This document shows, piece after piece, positions 43,201-54,598 of a DNA stretch of 64,000 nucleotides. Each line of letters starts with the position of its first letter. The first letter of the stretch is position 1. A model generated the notes under the pieces. The model did not search any database, was not told the origin of the DNA, and saw only the letters and a program-made list of their open reading frames with translations. The stretch is taken from assembly GCA_963971425.1 (NCBI GenBank), contig OZ020524.1, forward strand, positions 16,309,845 to 16,373,844. The letters run 5' to 3'. This DNA is from Bryoerythrophyllum caledonicum (Eukaryota > Streptophyta > Bryopsida > Pottiales > Pottiaceae). The position numbers and the translations under genes are program-made.

Positions 43201-46115
43201 AGGTGGACAAGTGAGAGTAGATGTTTCCAACTAGTGCAACTGCGTGGGTGGGGTATCCGAGGTCAAAGATAATTGCAGCTATTAGTCTTGTGTGGTCAAT
43301 AGAGCCAAATGCATCTTTGAAAATATATATGTCTTGGTTTGTAATTCGTGCGTCTTTGAGTACAACTATTATGGTTTGGAGTTGCCTAGCAGTACTTCTT
43401 TTTGCACAAAAGCCTTCTTGGCTGTCGTGTAAGATTTGATATTTTTCTCCATATGATGATAAAATGGATGTGAATGTGGTTGTGAAGAGTTTTGTAGATA
43501 TTATTGGTCTAAGGCAATTGGTTTATGGTTTGGAAGCATTGAGGGATCTCGATTTTTAAATAGTAATATTGTAAAACTAGTTTTCCATGAGGCAAGAATT
43601 TGTTTTTGTTTGTAAGAGTGAGAGAAGAATAGGGAAAGAAGTTCGTGGAATCTTGGGGGCAATAGTTTTAGTATGGAGTTTGAAATGCAGTCAGGTCCTA
43701 GGGCTTTGTTGTTTCCTAAGTTTTTGAGGCATGTATCGTATGTGGTTTGGTTAAAATAGCTGTGTAGTGGGATTTGTGGTTCACCCCATTTATGTATAGT
43801 CAAGCCGTCAAGGTCATGCAATGGGTATTGTCTTACGGCACATGTACATGTAGGTGGATGTTCTGGTAGATAATTGCATGTGGATACAACAGGTCTGTTG
43901 TGTTTGGTTTGTTGGTTGTATATCTCATTTGTGACGTCTTTAGGGCTAGTTAAGATACTTTTATGTTGATTGGTGATACAGTCTAGCGGTTGGGATGAAT
44001 TGTTTTTAGAGACTCTTCAATTAATTTTCTTTGGGCTAGTTTCATATAATAGTTCGTATTTAAAGATGGCTTTTTTGATATTTTCTTTGGTATATTTGGT
44101 AGTTATCTTTTTGGCTTATTTTTTGGCCTCTTTTGCAATCAATGCAATATTGTGTAACCATTCATCCGGTGATGTGTGGGGAGTTGGTGGGGTGGAATTT
44201 GATTGTTTCGTAGTGTTTGTACTTTTTGACAAATAGGGTGAGCAAACCATTGTGGATTATTTTTAACGGTTTGAATTGTTTTCCAAATAGTATGATAGGT
44301 AGTTAATTGTTGTTTCTACTTTTTAAAGATTTTTTTGGGTAAGTATCCTTCTTGTTTGGATGTTCTGTTTGGTAGTTGGGATATAGGTGGGCCTTTGCAT
44401 GTTTTCTCTAGTATGGTGGAGATATTATTAATTAATGTATCAAGGTTATTACACACTTCAAGCCATTGATTTTGGGAGAGTTGGTCATTGTTTCTTAGGC
44501 TGTCGATGAGGAAGTCGATTAGTATAGAGTTTTTCTCAAAAAACATTGAATTGAAGTCTTGTGCATTGGTTTTTGGGATGGAATTGAGTATTTGAACACT
44601 TTCATTGATTGGTATTGTGGGTGTTCTATTGATAAGTGTGTTGTGTGGGATATTTAGTTGGATTGGTGAGTAGTCTCAGTTTAAAGTGATTCTTGTTTTT
44701 GTTGTGCAGGTGTATCTAGCGTGATTGGGATTTAGTATGTAAAAACGGTCTATCAAACTTAAGTCTTTACAGTCATATCCACCTTGTCTGGAGTATCGTG
44801 TGTCTGTAGGGATATATTTAAAATTTAGGTTATTGGTGAAGTTGCGGCATTGTTGGTCAATGGGTTGTGGCGAGGAAAAACTATCTTTGTGTTGTCTACC
44901 AATTAGTGTGACATCTCGATTAAAATCTCCACATAATAAGAATGAGTGGTTTGGGTTGTTGTTAATTTTCGTGGTAATAGTACTTTTGATGTCTATGATA
45001 AATCTCATGTCTTCTAAGTGGGATGGCATGTAAATGTGAAATAGTAGCCAAGGTTGCAGGGGTTGGTTGTTAATTTTTAAGATTTGTAAGTATGGAGAAA
45101 TGTGCATTGGTGTAGGGATTTTGGCAATGTTGCCCGGAAAAACATGTGATTTGTGTATTAGTGTAAGAAGGCCACCTTAACCTGGTGTATATGGGCGGCC
45201 TTGATGAATACACCATGTAAATGCATGTGTGTTATTAAACATAAGTTTATAGTTTGGGAATATTTGTTGTATGTATTTAGTAGACCTTGTGGCTATGAGT
45301 TTTGTTTCTTAGATGGCTATGATGGATGGGGGGTTGTTTTTGTAGGTGGCAAGGTTCTGAATGCATGAAGGGGCACTGTTGAGGGATTGGGCATTGCATG
45401 TCAGAATATATGTGTCTTTGTTTAATGAGTTTGTGTTCTGATTTAGAGGGGGGATGTATGGGGGTGGTGGGGATGGGTGTGTGTATTTTGGGATCGGTTA
45501 AAAACATCTCAATGTTTCTTGATTTAATTCGTATGGGAGAAATGGGAAGTGTTGTTGTATTAAGTTATGTATTGGAGGCGGGTTTTGGCTATGGATGAAG
45601 TCATATAATTTCTTGTGTATTGAATCTTTATTGTGTATAATGTCTTGGTTTTCTTCAATAACTTTTCTATATGGATGTTTTATTTTAATGTGTGGTTTGG
45701 GGGGATTGTGTAGGGTAGGTAGTTTGTTTAGGAGAGTGTTGGTCCATTGTATTATATTAGAGTGTTGTGGTCATAAGAGGTTTGCATAAGTGTTGTGTTT
45801 GCATTCTTCTAGGGTGGGGTGAGTAGTGATTATAAAGGCATATAGTATGTCTGATGTGGGGTGTGAATTGTTTTGTTGGATGTAGTGGGCAATATGTGGG
45901 AATGCGGTATTATGATTTTTGTGTAGTGTGTGAGTGTTATTGAGGAGGGGTGCGAATGTGTAAGAAATGTGTTGGTATTTAGGATGGATTTTTTTAGTAC
46001 TTGGGATGAAGTATATTTTTGCTCTTTTCTTGTGTGTTGCGGGGTGTGCTTTGATCATGTTTGGCATGGGCCGAGGGTTTGTTTCAATATCACCACTTAG
46101 TATTAGTAACAAAGT
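40243..46115 (-). pseudogene. LINE ORF2: 2A-like motif, endonuclease, reverse transcriptase, RNase H
   Basis: The frame near its start (46115-46067) reads LLLILSGDIETNPRP, a 2A-like motif with R for the first G of NPGP. The APE-type endonuclease follows: TCNAQSLNS (about 45395), an ETKL block (about 45290, just after a stop) and LLCGDFNRDV (about 44950). RT blocks are NNKALGPDCISNSILKL (about 43710), a FKNRDPSMLPNHKPIAL block (about 43540), and TYADDLAAIAG, whose YADD lies at 43007-43018. RNase H is at 41094-40780 (HILTDCINALYLL, VRAHVNIEGNEQAEKLAN), then a CPICPSTDPDTWLHVLLKC zinc-type tail. Many stops and frameshifts break it. RNase H excludes CR1/L2-type relatives as usually described; the clade is unresolved. 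Confidence 0.85.
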
Positions 46116-47375
46116 GCAATTTTTGTTTGTTTGTTACGGTTATGGTGTTTATTTTGTTTTTGTTTTTGTTTTTAGTTTTGACCTTGGGTTGTTTGTTTTC
46201 TCTTTTTTGGAGTTTTTGAGTGATGTTTTAATTTTAATTTTTATTATTACTTTAAAGGATTTTGATTGGTAAATACAAATGATCTTGTGGATGATTCTAG
46301 TTGGATATAGTGTTTTTTTTGTTCTAATTTTATGTTTATGATTCTTTTGTTCGTCGTTTGTGGTTTTATTTGTTGTTGCCAAAGTATTTGTGTTTTCTAG
46401 GTGTGGCTTCGATCTTGTTGCAATGTTTATTTTTGAAGTTGGAATCGATGTTGTTGTGTTATCAATTTGTGTATTTGTTTGTTTTAAAAATGTATGTATA
46501 TTTTGTATTATTTTTATATTTTGAGAGATTGTAATATTTATGTTCGTATTTATGGTTGGGTATATTTTATTGTTTGAATGCGTATTTGTTTTTGTATGTG
46601 GCATATTTTGGGATATGTTTCTTGTAGGTGGGATTTTGACTATTATTTTTGGTGTGAAGGGGGGCATGATAAGGTTTTTGTTTGTAATTAAGAGTTTTTT
46701 TAACAATACTGTGAGTGAGGGTGTTTGTAATTTTGTATGTTATTATGGGAGTTTTTGCATACTTTGGGTGTGGAGGTGTTTTTTTTGGTAGTTATGTTTA
46801 CGGTCGGGGTTAGATTTGTTGTGTCATTTATTTGTGTATATATTTTGATTTTTGTAGTGTATGGTTTGTGGTTTTGGAGATTTATTTGTGTGATTTTTAA
46901 AATTATTATTTGTGTATTTTCTGGTAAAATTGTGTGTGTACTTTTTGTATATTTAGTTGTGTGTTGGTTTGTGTTCTTATTTGTGAATTGGTTTGTGTGT
47001 TTAGTGTTGTATTGTTGTATTGTGTATATGTTTGCGTATATGTTTGCATATTTTTGTGTATTTTAAATTGTATTTGTGTAGGTGTTTGGAATAGTATATG
47101 TATTGGTATTTGTATTGATATGTATATTGGTATTTGTATCGATGTGTGTATCGATATGTATATTAGTATGTGTATTGGTATGTGTATTGGGATATGTATA
47201 TGTTTTAGTGTTTTTGTGTACATAGAATTGTATGTATTTGTATTTATGCTCAAAGAAAATATAGCAGATAAAGTAGATGTTATAGACGTATCTAAGTTTG
47301 TAAGGTAGGTAGTTACTAGTTGAATATACTCTACTGTGGAGGCATTTAAGACAATACCGGTAGAGTACTAACCAT
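46116..47375. repeat. GT-rich (plus) / AC-rich (minus) low-complexity spacer
   Basis: Irregular TGTRTATTKGTATTTG-type repeats, densest at 47085-47220. Long frames on both strands here are composition artefacts rich in N, T, K, I or V, F, C. Confidence 0.6.
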
Positions 47376-49032
47376 TTAGCCTTGAGGTTTACCTTCACAT
47401 TTTTGACAGTCCATCTTCAAGCATGGGAGGTGACTTGGACCTCGTAATGTTTTGCAACATTGCAAGGTTACTCCATCGCATTCTTGAATTTTCAACATTT
47501 GGTCTTTGAGTTCTTTGAATTCCTTGCCCTTTGCATCCGCCAACTCCTTGACTTCTTGCCTTAATATTTTGTTGTTGGCTTCGAAGGCCTCCGCCAAGTC
47601 TTTTGTGGTGATTATGTTTGTGGGTGCTTGGAGTTGAAGGCCTCCACCATGTTGATTATTGGTTTGTTGACGTCGCCAAATCCAAACGCCGCAAGTTGAG
47701 TTTGAGTGGGAGGCTCAATTCCACCAATGCTCCTTCTATGAGGAGCAAAATCCACAAAGTGGCCATCTATAGGAATGGTTTTGCCTACAAAGGCCCTGTA
47801 GATTATGGGATTTGCATACACAACATTTGCACTCCCATTATGACACATTGTTATCACGATGGAACCAAATGGAGTTAACACTACTAACACCTAGAATCTT
47901 ATGGATAGCACTAGAGGTCTCCTTAATATTCATGAGTATAGGGAGTTGAGAGAGGGTAAGAGTGAGGGCATCCTTCTTTGCCTTCATCTTCTTGGTTATC
48001 CACCCTCCGACAAGAGTTTTCTTCGGTTGCATGATCTCATGGTGCGCGGTCACCTGAAGGTCTTGTATCTTCTTTGCTTGTTGCGGGGTGGTGGACATAA
48101 TATAGGCAAAACCTTCCTCCTTTGCCTTTTCTACCTTAGTCACTTTGAAGTCTTGGTTCCTCTTCAAGCTGGAGTCAAGGATCTCTTTGAAGAGATGGTT
48201 AGGAGTAACATCACAAAGAATGGGGCTTTGAATTTTCACTGACAAGGTAGAGAAACGTGCAATGCTATGGTATGCTTTACTTACCTTTCCCACCACGTCA
48301 ACCTCATCAATTTTGAGGATGGAAGGTCTGACCCCCTTGAAGAGGAGGTCCATGGATCTTGGGTTTGAAGAAGTGTAATTTGATAAGCCCATACTACACA
48401 CTCTTTTGTCCCCCTCCTTGTTTAAGACTTAAGGAGTGAATGGAGATAGGTGCAATGACTTTCTTACCAAGGAGGATGTTCATGACTTTGAGACAATTGA
48501 AAACCATTGCATAGACAATATCATACATAATTGGGTTAGAAAGAAGCTCAAAATTAATAACAATTTGAAAATCTAGAGCCAAACATGTGCCTGGATCAAC
48601 ATTGATGTTTGCGAGCACTTGTGTGAGGTTGTAGTATTGTCCACCAAGACCTCCTGCCCCTCTTGATTGTGGATAGAGAAGTTGTGGAATGCATAGGAAG
48701 GCAATTCTTGCTTGTTTGATTTCCCATGCCTCTTTTTCCTTAAGGCCTCTGGTCACCATGTCTTCAACTATCTCTCCGTTGAAAAGTTCTTCAAGTCCTT
48801 CCTCCACTACTACTTCTTCCATGACCTGGAAGCCCAACCAAAACTTGATGGAACTAACTTCCGGAGTAGAGATGGGGGCCATACCTTCTTCACCAGTGAC
48901 TACTTCTTGGACAAGCTTCTGTTTCTTGTTAGAGTTTACTACTGCATGTCGTTGCATATTTTCTTGGTTACCTTGGAGCCGCTTGAGGCTCTCCGTAGGA
49001 GTCTCAACCTCCATGCGAGACTCAACTTCCAT
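47376..49032 (-). pseudogene. Probable LINE ORF1 protein, frameshifted; family not recognised
   Basis: Four overlapping or adjacent frames continue one another: 49032-48394, 48401-47838, 47890-47612 and 47597-47376. Together they cover about 550 residues. The middle part has KKDALTLTLSQLPILMNIKE, KILGVSSVNSIWFHRD, then NPIIYRAFVGKTIPIDGHFV and DFAPHRRSIGG, with alternating strand/helix character like an RRM-type fold. The end has a likely coiled coil (ILRQEVKELADAKGKEFKEL) and a Cys cluster (CC...C...CQKC) that might bind zinc. It lies upstream of ORF2 on the same strand, as an ORF1 would. I do not recognise the family with certainty; a captured host gene is the alternative. Confidence 0.45.
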
Positions 49033-49139
49033 GCGGTCATCATCTTTGAGGCTTGTTTAAACGCTCCGTGTGCCCATGCTTACCCTGCTCTTGCGACCAC
49101 AACTACAAAAATCTATAAAAAAAGGAGGGGTAAGATATC

Positions 49140-49700
49140 TTACATGACGTATCTTCCAGTGCCGTTGTGGAAATTGTGGAGGTCGTCGGGGGAGGTTTGA
49201 GGGTCGGTGTAGGCGGTTGAGAGTGTGTTGTGGGAGTTTAGAGGATCGTAGAGAGGGGGTTGAAGGGTCGCAAGGGAGGTTTGGAGGGTCGATGGAAGGT
49301 TTACGGGGTTGCTGGGTCGCGTAGGTTGCATAGGTCGCTAGGTCTGGGAGGGGGTCGTGTAGGTTGCTCGGTTGTTGGATCGGCGAGGGGGTCGCATAGG
49401 TTACTAGGTTGCTACAGGGGGTTGTGTAGGTTGTTGGGCTCGCTAGAGGAGGTTGCTGAGTTGTTGGCTCACGCTCTCTAGTTCCGGCAGTGGGTATCTG
49501 CAACACACAGTGTTCTCGCTTTTGCGCTCTGCTTCAGGCTGGCTTGCGCTCTTTGGTTCCGGCAGTTGATTTCTGCAACAAGCAGTGTTCTCGTTCTTGC
49601 GCTCTGCTGCCGATTGGATTCTCATTCTTGTGTATGTTCTCGCACTTGCGCTTTGCTTCCGACTGGGTTCTTGTTCTTGTGTAGGTTCTTGTACTTGCGC
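49140..49700. repeat. G-rich minisatellite and 75-bp tandem repeat
   Basis: 49140-49460 has irregular GGGTCGCATAGGTTGCTAGG-like units with G-rich plus strand. GTTCCGGCAG at 49481 and 49556 marks a 75-bp repeat with shared GTGTTCTCG and TTGCGCTCTGCT blocks; partial copies run to about 49700. This may be the LINE 5' UTR. Confidence 0.65.
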
Positions 49701-51189
49701 ATGTTCGACCATGACTCTCTAATTCTGGTGCTGGATCTTGGTGCTGGATTCTCGTGCTAGAACTTTCTGACCCTCTGGGTTTTCGTGCTTGCTTTCTCGA
49801 TTTTGGTATTTGGGCTTTCGATTCTCTCCCTTGCGCTCTAGGTGCTCGCACTTGCTCTCGATTCCGGTACTTGCGCACTGTTTGTCTTTTGAACTGAGAA
49901 AAACTAGAATCAAATTTTGTACTTTGCGCACTGCTTAGACCAAATTCTTGGGCGGTTGATGTTCCTCACAATCACGTTGCACGCAAAAGTGCTGGCACTG
50001 TTCGTCTTTGAAGTTTGGACAAGGTTGTGCTCCTCTTGTAGTCGTTGGTTGGAGGGCGCCAACTTGTAGTTAAGGTGTGGTCTTGTACACTTGGAAATGA
50101 TGATGTTGTTGGATCTAGATGTTGATGCGGTCTTGGTGTTGATGCCTTTGTTGGGTTGGTTATTGTGGAGTATTTGGTGTTGATGGATCATTGATGATGT
50201 CTTGGTATCTTAGGGCGAGGTAGCTGTTGATGTCTTGGTGTTCCAAAGTTAGTGCTGGAGTTGCGTGTTAGGTGGCTGCTGCTGGTCTGTCTTGGTTGCA
50301 GTTTGTTGTGTTGATTGCAGCATGTGGAGATCTCTATGTATGTGCACAAAATTATTGTGAGCTAGGGTTAGGTTATTTCTATCTCGTTAGGTTATAGCTA
50401 TCGCTGCTAGTGATATTTGTAATTTATTGAGTTATATCAAGAAGAAAATTGTAAGACAAAGAGTGTTGGACTATGAAGTGTGAGCTATAGATCTACTATT
50501 GTTACAACAGAGAGGGTGAGGAGGAGTCAATATCTTTGATGGTACTTACGGGGGTATTATGCGTTTCTTGTTGCCGAGATCTGGGGCACGCACGCTTGCT
50601 GCTACTAAGTGCGTTGCTATCTGGAGATGTGGATGCGATTGTCTGAGCTCCGCGTTCCAATGTTGGGACGTGTACTCTTGCTGCTTTAGATTGTGTAGTG
50701 ACTTGTTGCCAGTGTTGTGGATCTTGATCTCTGGAGAATTGTTGTTGTTTTGGAGTCGCATTGGTCTTGTCTTTCCTGCAGTAGTATGAAATAAATCTCT
50801 AGGTCGGGGGGGTGCAGTAACTAACAAAGAAGTCTGCAGACTTGGTATCCAACCTTCAGATCTCGGGCAGATTTTGTGGTGTGACACTTGACTAGGTCTA
50901 TTTGCCAACACTTGCTCCCAAACTTTTCAATAAATGCACATAAAATAGATCTAACACAAATCTTACGTTAACTCCTCTATCCCCAAATTTGATGCTTGTG
51001 AACTTCTTCCAATATGATCTGCTTCCCTAGCCTCTCCTTCCTCTTAGATCTAAGATGTGTACGGAGCTCTCACCAAGGCCATCCACCTCTCGGTGCCCAC
51101 AACCTTGTTTATGAGACTAAGTCCCACCTCCTCTAACCAGAAATTTTGGAGCTCACTCAACCATTCTCTCTTCTGTAGATGGACATTGA
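49701..51189. other. Intergenic stretch
   Basis: No convincing gene. Phrases such as TTGATGTCTTGGTGTT recur at 50120-50250. The 76- and 121-codon frames near 50546-50911 overlap on opposite strands and match nothing I know. Confidence 0.35.
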
Positions 51190-51512
51190 AGACATTAAAG
51201 AATGAAACACTAAAGAGAAGAATGTTTTTTTGACATCCTCAAAGAAGATAGTATTCTCTATATGTATGAAAAATCTCAATGTCAATAGGAACTCTTAGCA
51301 AAATTTTGGAGCTGCTCGGAGTTCCCATTTCTAACTTTGAGTAGTACTAACTTTCAAGATATGAATCCAAAAATTTAAATTAAAATACCTGCACAAATCT
51401 CTTATCAAGAAAAATCTACTATACAATTTTTTCAAAAAAAATCTTCTAATTTTAGGAACCTGCCCAAAATCAAATTGTTCTCCCAAGGGGCACTTAGTCC
51501 TTTAGGGGTTAA
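51190..51512 (+). mobile_element. Family A MITE, right part only
   Basis: Ends GTCCTTTAGGGGTTAA at 51512. The interior (CTATATGTATGAAAAATCTC, GAACCTGCCCAAAATC) matches 61960-62270. The left end is missing. Confidence 0.8.
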
Positions 51513-51925
51513 GCTCTACTAGTAAATTCAAGTTTTATGAAGTCAAATTTTGACTCCATTTTTTCTATTTTTAAACTATCAAAACTAATTAAGTCTTGGA
51601 AAATGAAAGTTCAATACCTATTACAAATACATCGATGATAACCTTTTTAAAATTTATCTTCAGGTAATCTTTCAAATACATGGATGATAATCTTCATAGA
51701 AAGTTAGGGGTGTGTGGAAAAACTTGGTTATTTTAGGGTATTTTCTAATGTATATGGGTTTTGTTAAGTTTTTCTTTTACTAAATCATAATAAATTTTGT
51801 TTTTGGCAGAATTAAAAAAAAAACTCTACTCAAAGCTATTTTAGGAAATAATAATGACAACTTGTTTTGAAAATTTGAGTGTGAAGTTGAACCAACTAAA
51901 AAAAATAGGAGCCCGAATAGGATCG
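51513..51925. other. AT-rich intergenic stretch
   Basis: Nothing recognised. Confidence 0.35.
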
Positions 51926-52446
51926 TTACAACATCTCCACCCCGCACCGCCTTCCCAGCCACGTTGGACCGGGAGAAGGCGAGTGGAAGATGCACGCGGG
52001 GAGCATATGGCGGTTTAGGTCTCTACCGCAGTCAGAAGATGCTCGGCGACACGGTCTAAGTTCTTCGTGTTCTTTAGGAGTTCTCCCGCGTTCTCTATCC
52101 ACTCACAGCTTCAGATAATGATCGATCACTCTCCAAGTGCCACGTGGCGACATGAGAGTGGTAGGCCGGCTTGGGAATTTTGTAGCATCCTTGCCATATT
52201 TCACATTTTCTCCATTGGAGCGCAAGGCCGGTGCAGGATCCTGTATCTCCACAATATAGTGGAGGTGGCTGTGTGGTATCTCCACACACCATCATGTTCA
52301 TTTTTTTGTAATTTTTTTTGGTACAAGAAAAGCAATCTTTACTTGCAAAGAGACCCAAAACAACACTCGTAGCGCGCCAAGGCCGGCCATGCCAAAGAAC
52401 CAACCACCGGACTATGCAGCCTGTCCAACCAATGCCTTGGTGGAGA
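51926..52446. mobile_element. Possible Harbinger-like MITE
   Basis: Left end CAACATCTCCACCCCG preceded by TTA resembles 62471. A candidate inverse, CCTTGGTGGAGATA, lies at 52432-52445, but no matching TSD follows. The sequence between is GC-rich. Confidence 0.35.
52303..52375 (-). mobile_element. L1 LINE tail fragment
   Basis: On the minus strand: TTGCAAGTAAAGATTGCTTT, CTTGTACC, then an A-rich tail. Similar to the tail at 430-486. Confidence 0.5.
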
Positions 52447-53782
52447 TATAGTGGGGACCAAAAGTCTTCGGACAGTGAGCCACCCTTTTAACAGGTGTTG
52501 ACTCTAGCTTAGATTGTGGATTAGTATGAGATTTTTTGGGCCAACTTTAATTAGTACACCACATGGCGCCTAATTAACATTGACTCCCTCAAAATTTGCC
52601 ACTTGTAGAGATTATACATGCAAAAATCATGAAGGGGTGTGTACAACTTAATATACACACAAGTTCTACACACCACTATCTTTTCATTACAATTGCACTT
52701 GTGAGGCTTTTTGTTTTGGATTTTTTTGTAAGATTTGGAGAGGCCTTAGGTGATTTGCTATGGCTCCTAGAAGGCCTATTCATCAAGGTAGGGCAATTCT
52801 TGAGATGTATGAGGGAGGCAACTCATATGGTGAGATTTCAGCAGTTTGGGCATTCCTCGAAGCACTTCTTTTGACATAGTGCAAAAGTTTCGTGAGAGAG
52901 AGAGCCTTACAAACAAAACTTCATCCGGTAGACCTAGAATTCTTGATGAATGAGGTGACCGTGACATTGTGAGAAGATTAAATGATCCAAATACTAGTAC
53001 AACAACAACTATAGGAAGAGTGTTACGATCTGAGGGCTTGCGATTGAGTGATAATACGGTTAAAAGGAGTCTTCAGAGGCAATGGTTGAGAGCATGTGTG
53101 AAGACCAAGAAGCCACTTTTGACAAAGAAACATCGAGCACATCGTTTGCAGTGGGCAAAGAAGTGCAAGCATGCAGATTGGGAGTTTTGGGCTCATGTCA
53201 TTTTTTCTGATGAGTCTAAATTCAATCTTTTTGGCTCAGATGGACGTCAATATTGTTGGAGAAAGAGTGGAGAACGTCATTTAGATCAGCATGTGCAATC
53301 TACAGTCAAACATGGAGGAGGAAACATTATGGTTTGGGGATGTATGAGTTGGGACGGAGTTGGCAAGCTTCATTTGATTGAAGGGAAGTTGGATAAATAT
53401 GTATATCGCGATATTTTAGAGATGGAACTCATAGGCACTACACAGATGCAAGGTTTAGAAGAAGATGAGGTTATTTTCCAACACGACAATGATCCAAAGC
53501 ATACTGCACATTATGTTGTAGATTGGTTGCGTGCTCAAAAATTCCAACATATTGGATACCCTCCACAATCACCTGACCTCAATCCAGTAGAACATCTTTG
53601 GAATGAAGTAGATCGTCGTGTGAGAAGGTCTAAGAGGAAACCCACTAGTAAAAGTGACTTGTGGGAGAAGATCTAAGAAATTTGATATAATATAGCCTGA
53701 TGTTGTTAGGAAGTTGATACGCTCTATGCCTCGAAGAGCTCTTGATGTCTACCAAGCAAAAGGTGGCTACACACGGTGGTAG
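52447..53782 (+). mobile_element. Tc1-like element, right TIR not found
   Basis: The left end TATAGTGGGGACCAAAAGTC followed by TTCGGACA matches the usual form of Tc1 ends (CAGTGGnnnCAAAAGT...GGACA) next to a TA. It lies about 300 bp before the transposase start, a normal spacing. The matching right end was not seen downstream to 54100. Confidence 0.65.
52760..53782 (+). pseudogene. Tc1-like DD34E transposase, broken
   Basis: Start ATG 52760 (MAPRRPIHQGRAILEMYEGG, then a helix-turn-helix with YGEISAV). A frameshift near 52850 and a TGA at 52950-52952 precede the long frame 52969-53676. Catalytic residues are all present: VIFSDESKFNLFG (first Asp), IFQHDNDPKHTAHY (second Asp) and SPDLNPVEHLWNEV (Glu), with 34 residues between the second Asp and the Glu. 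WRKSGERH and GGGNIMVWGCMS are the usual Tc1 blocks. After TAA 53674-53676 there is another stop and a frameshift. The normal C-terminus, SMPRRALDVYQAKGGYTRW, ends at TAG 53780-53782. The intact length would be about 340 residues. Not functional as read. Confidence 0.93.
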
Positions 53783-54165
53783 TGTTTGTGAGTGCTTATG
53801 GGTTGAATTATTGAGTTATAAAGGTGTTTAGTAATCTTTAGTCTTGTTTTCTATAGTTGATATGCAATAAAAATGAGTTTGACCATAAAGAATTGTACAG
53901 GCTTGTTGCACATTTGAATTAGTGTGTGTTTTTCTAATTCATATTTTCATTGAAAACTTTGTGTTTTATGCTTATTGCAACTATATGTGCTTGTGGTTGT
54001 GTTATTGCTATTTTATGAGAGTTCATGTAGATATGGTAGCTGATTTTGTTAAAAAGCTCCTCTTGTACAGTACAACTATTTCCCGCAACAGCCACAACAC
54101 AGACATCAGGGCTAAATATAACTCACGTACAGACATTCATTCGTTAGCAACCATTCTATAATAAC
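53783..54165. other. Intergenic stretch
   Basis: AT-rich, no gene recognised. Confidence 0.4.
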
Positions 54166-54295
54166 GTTGCGCAACGGCAATCAAACTTAACAACTTTCAG
54201 GCTTGAATTGTTGGTAGTACTCAACATTGCGCAACGGGAATCAAACTTAACAACTTTCAGGCTTGAATTGTTGGTAGTACTCAACATTGCGCAAC
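54166..54295. repeat. 60-bp tandem duplication with a TTGCGCAA palindrome
   Basis: 54181-54235 and 54241-54295 are identical. NTTGCGCAAC occurs at 54166, 54226 and 54286. It lies 300-430 bp before the predicted start of the F-box gene. Confidence 0.9.
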
Positions 54296-54299
54296 ATTC

Positions 54300-54598
54300 T
54301 TATAGATTGGTTGCTAATTCTGGCTTTCGTACGATCAGTGAATCCAAGCTCTTCGTTTGTCTGTGACTCCTAGTCGAAAAGTAGGCCGGTAGCAATTTCT
54401 CCCTCTTCAGTCTCCCATCTTCAATCTCGATTTGTCAATGTGCATCTCGATTCCTCATACTTCCTCGTGATATGGTGTGTTTACTGTCGTTTGGAGGTGA
54501 AGTGCGTCTGTGACAACAGCAGAGTTTGGGCGAGGAAGACGGCCACTCAAGATTGACGTTTCAGATTCTTTTTATCCATTTCGATTTCGGTTGATATC
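54300..54598 (+). promoter_or_regulatory. Probable 5' UTR / promoter-proximal region of the F-box gene
   Basis: CT-rich (TCTCCCTCTTCAGTCTCCCA near 54400), typical of plant leaders. No clear TATA box was singled out. Confidence 0.35.

Larger units (their letters stand above)
40070..49032 (-). mobile_element. Large decayed LINE with RNase H, minus strand
   Basis: Reading leftwards: a probable ORF1 (49032-47376), an AC-rich low-complexity spacer (47375-46116), ORF2 (46115-40243) with 2A-like motif, endonuclease, RT and RNase H, and a 3' UTR with hairpin ending near 40075. That ORF1 belongs to the same element is inferred from position only. No TSD was found. Confidence 0.65.

Noticed and set aside
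46149-47308. Several ORFs of 100-185 codons on both strands
   Set aside because: They lie in GT/AC-rich low-complexity DNA; the translations are runs of N, T, I, K or V, F, C without domains.
50203-50221. TTGGTATCTTAGGGCG as a copia primer-binding site
   Set aside because: No LTR boundary, polypurine tract or coding remnant was found next to it.
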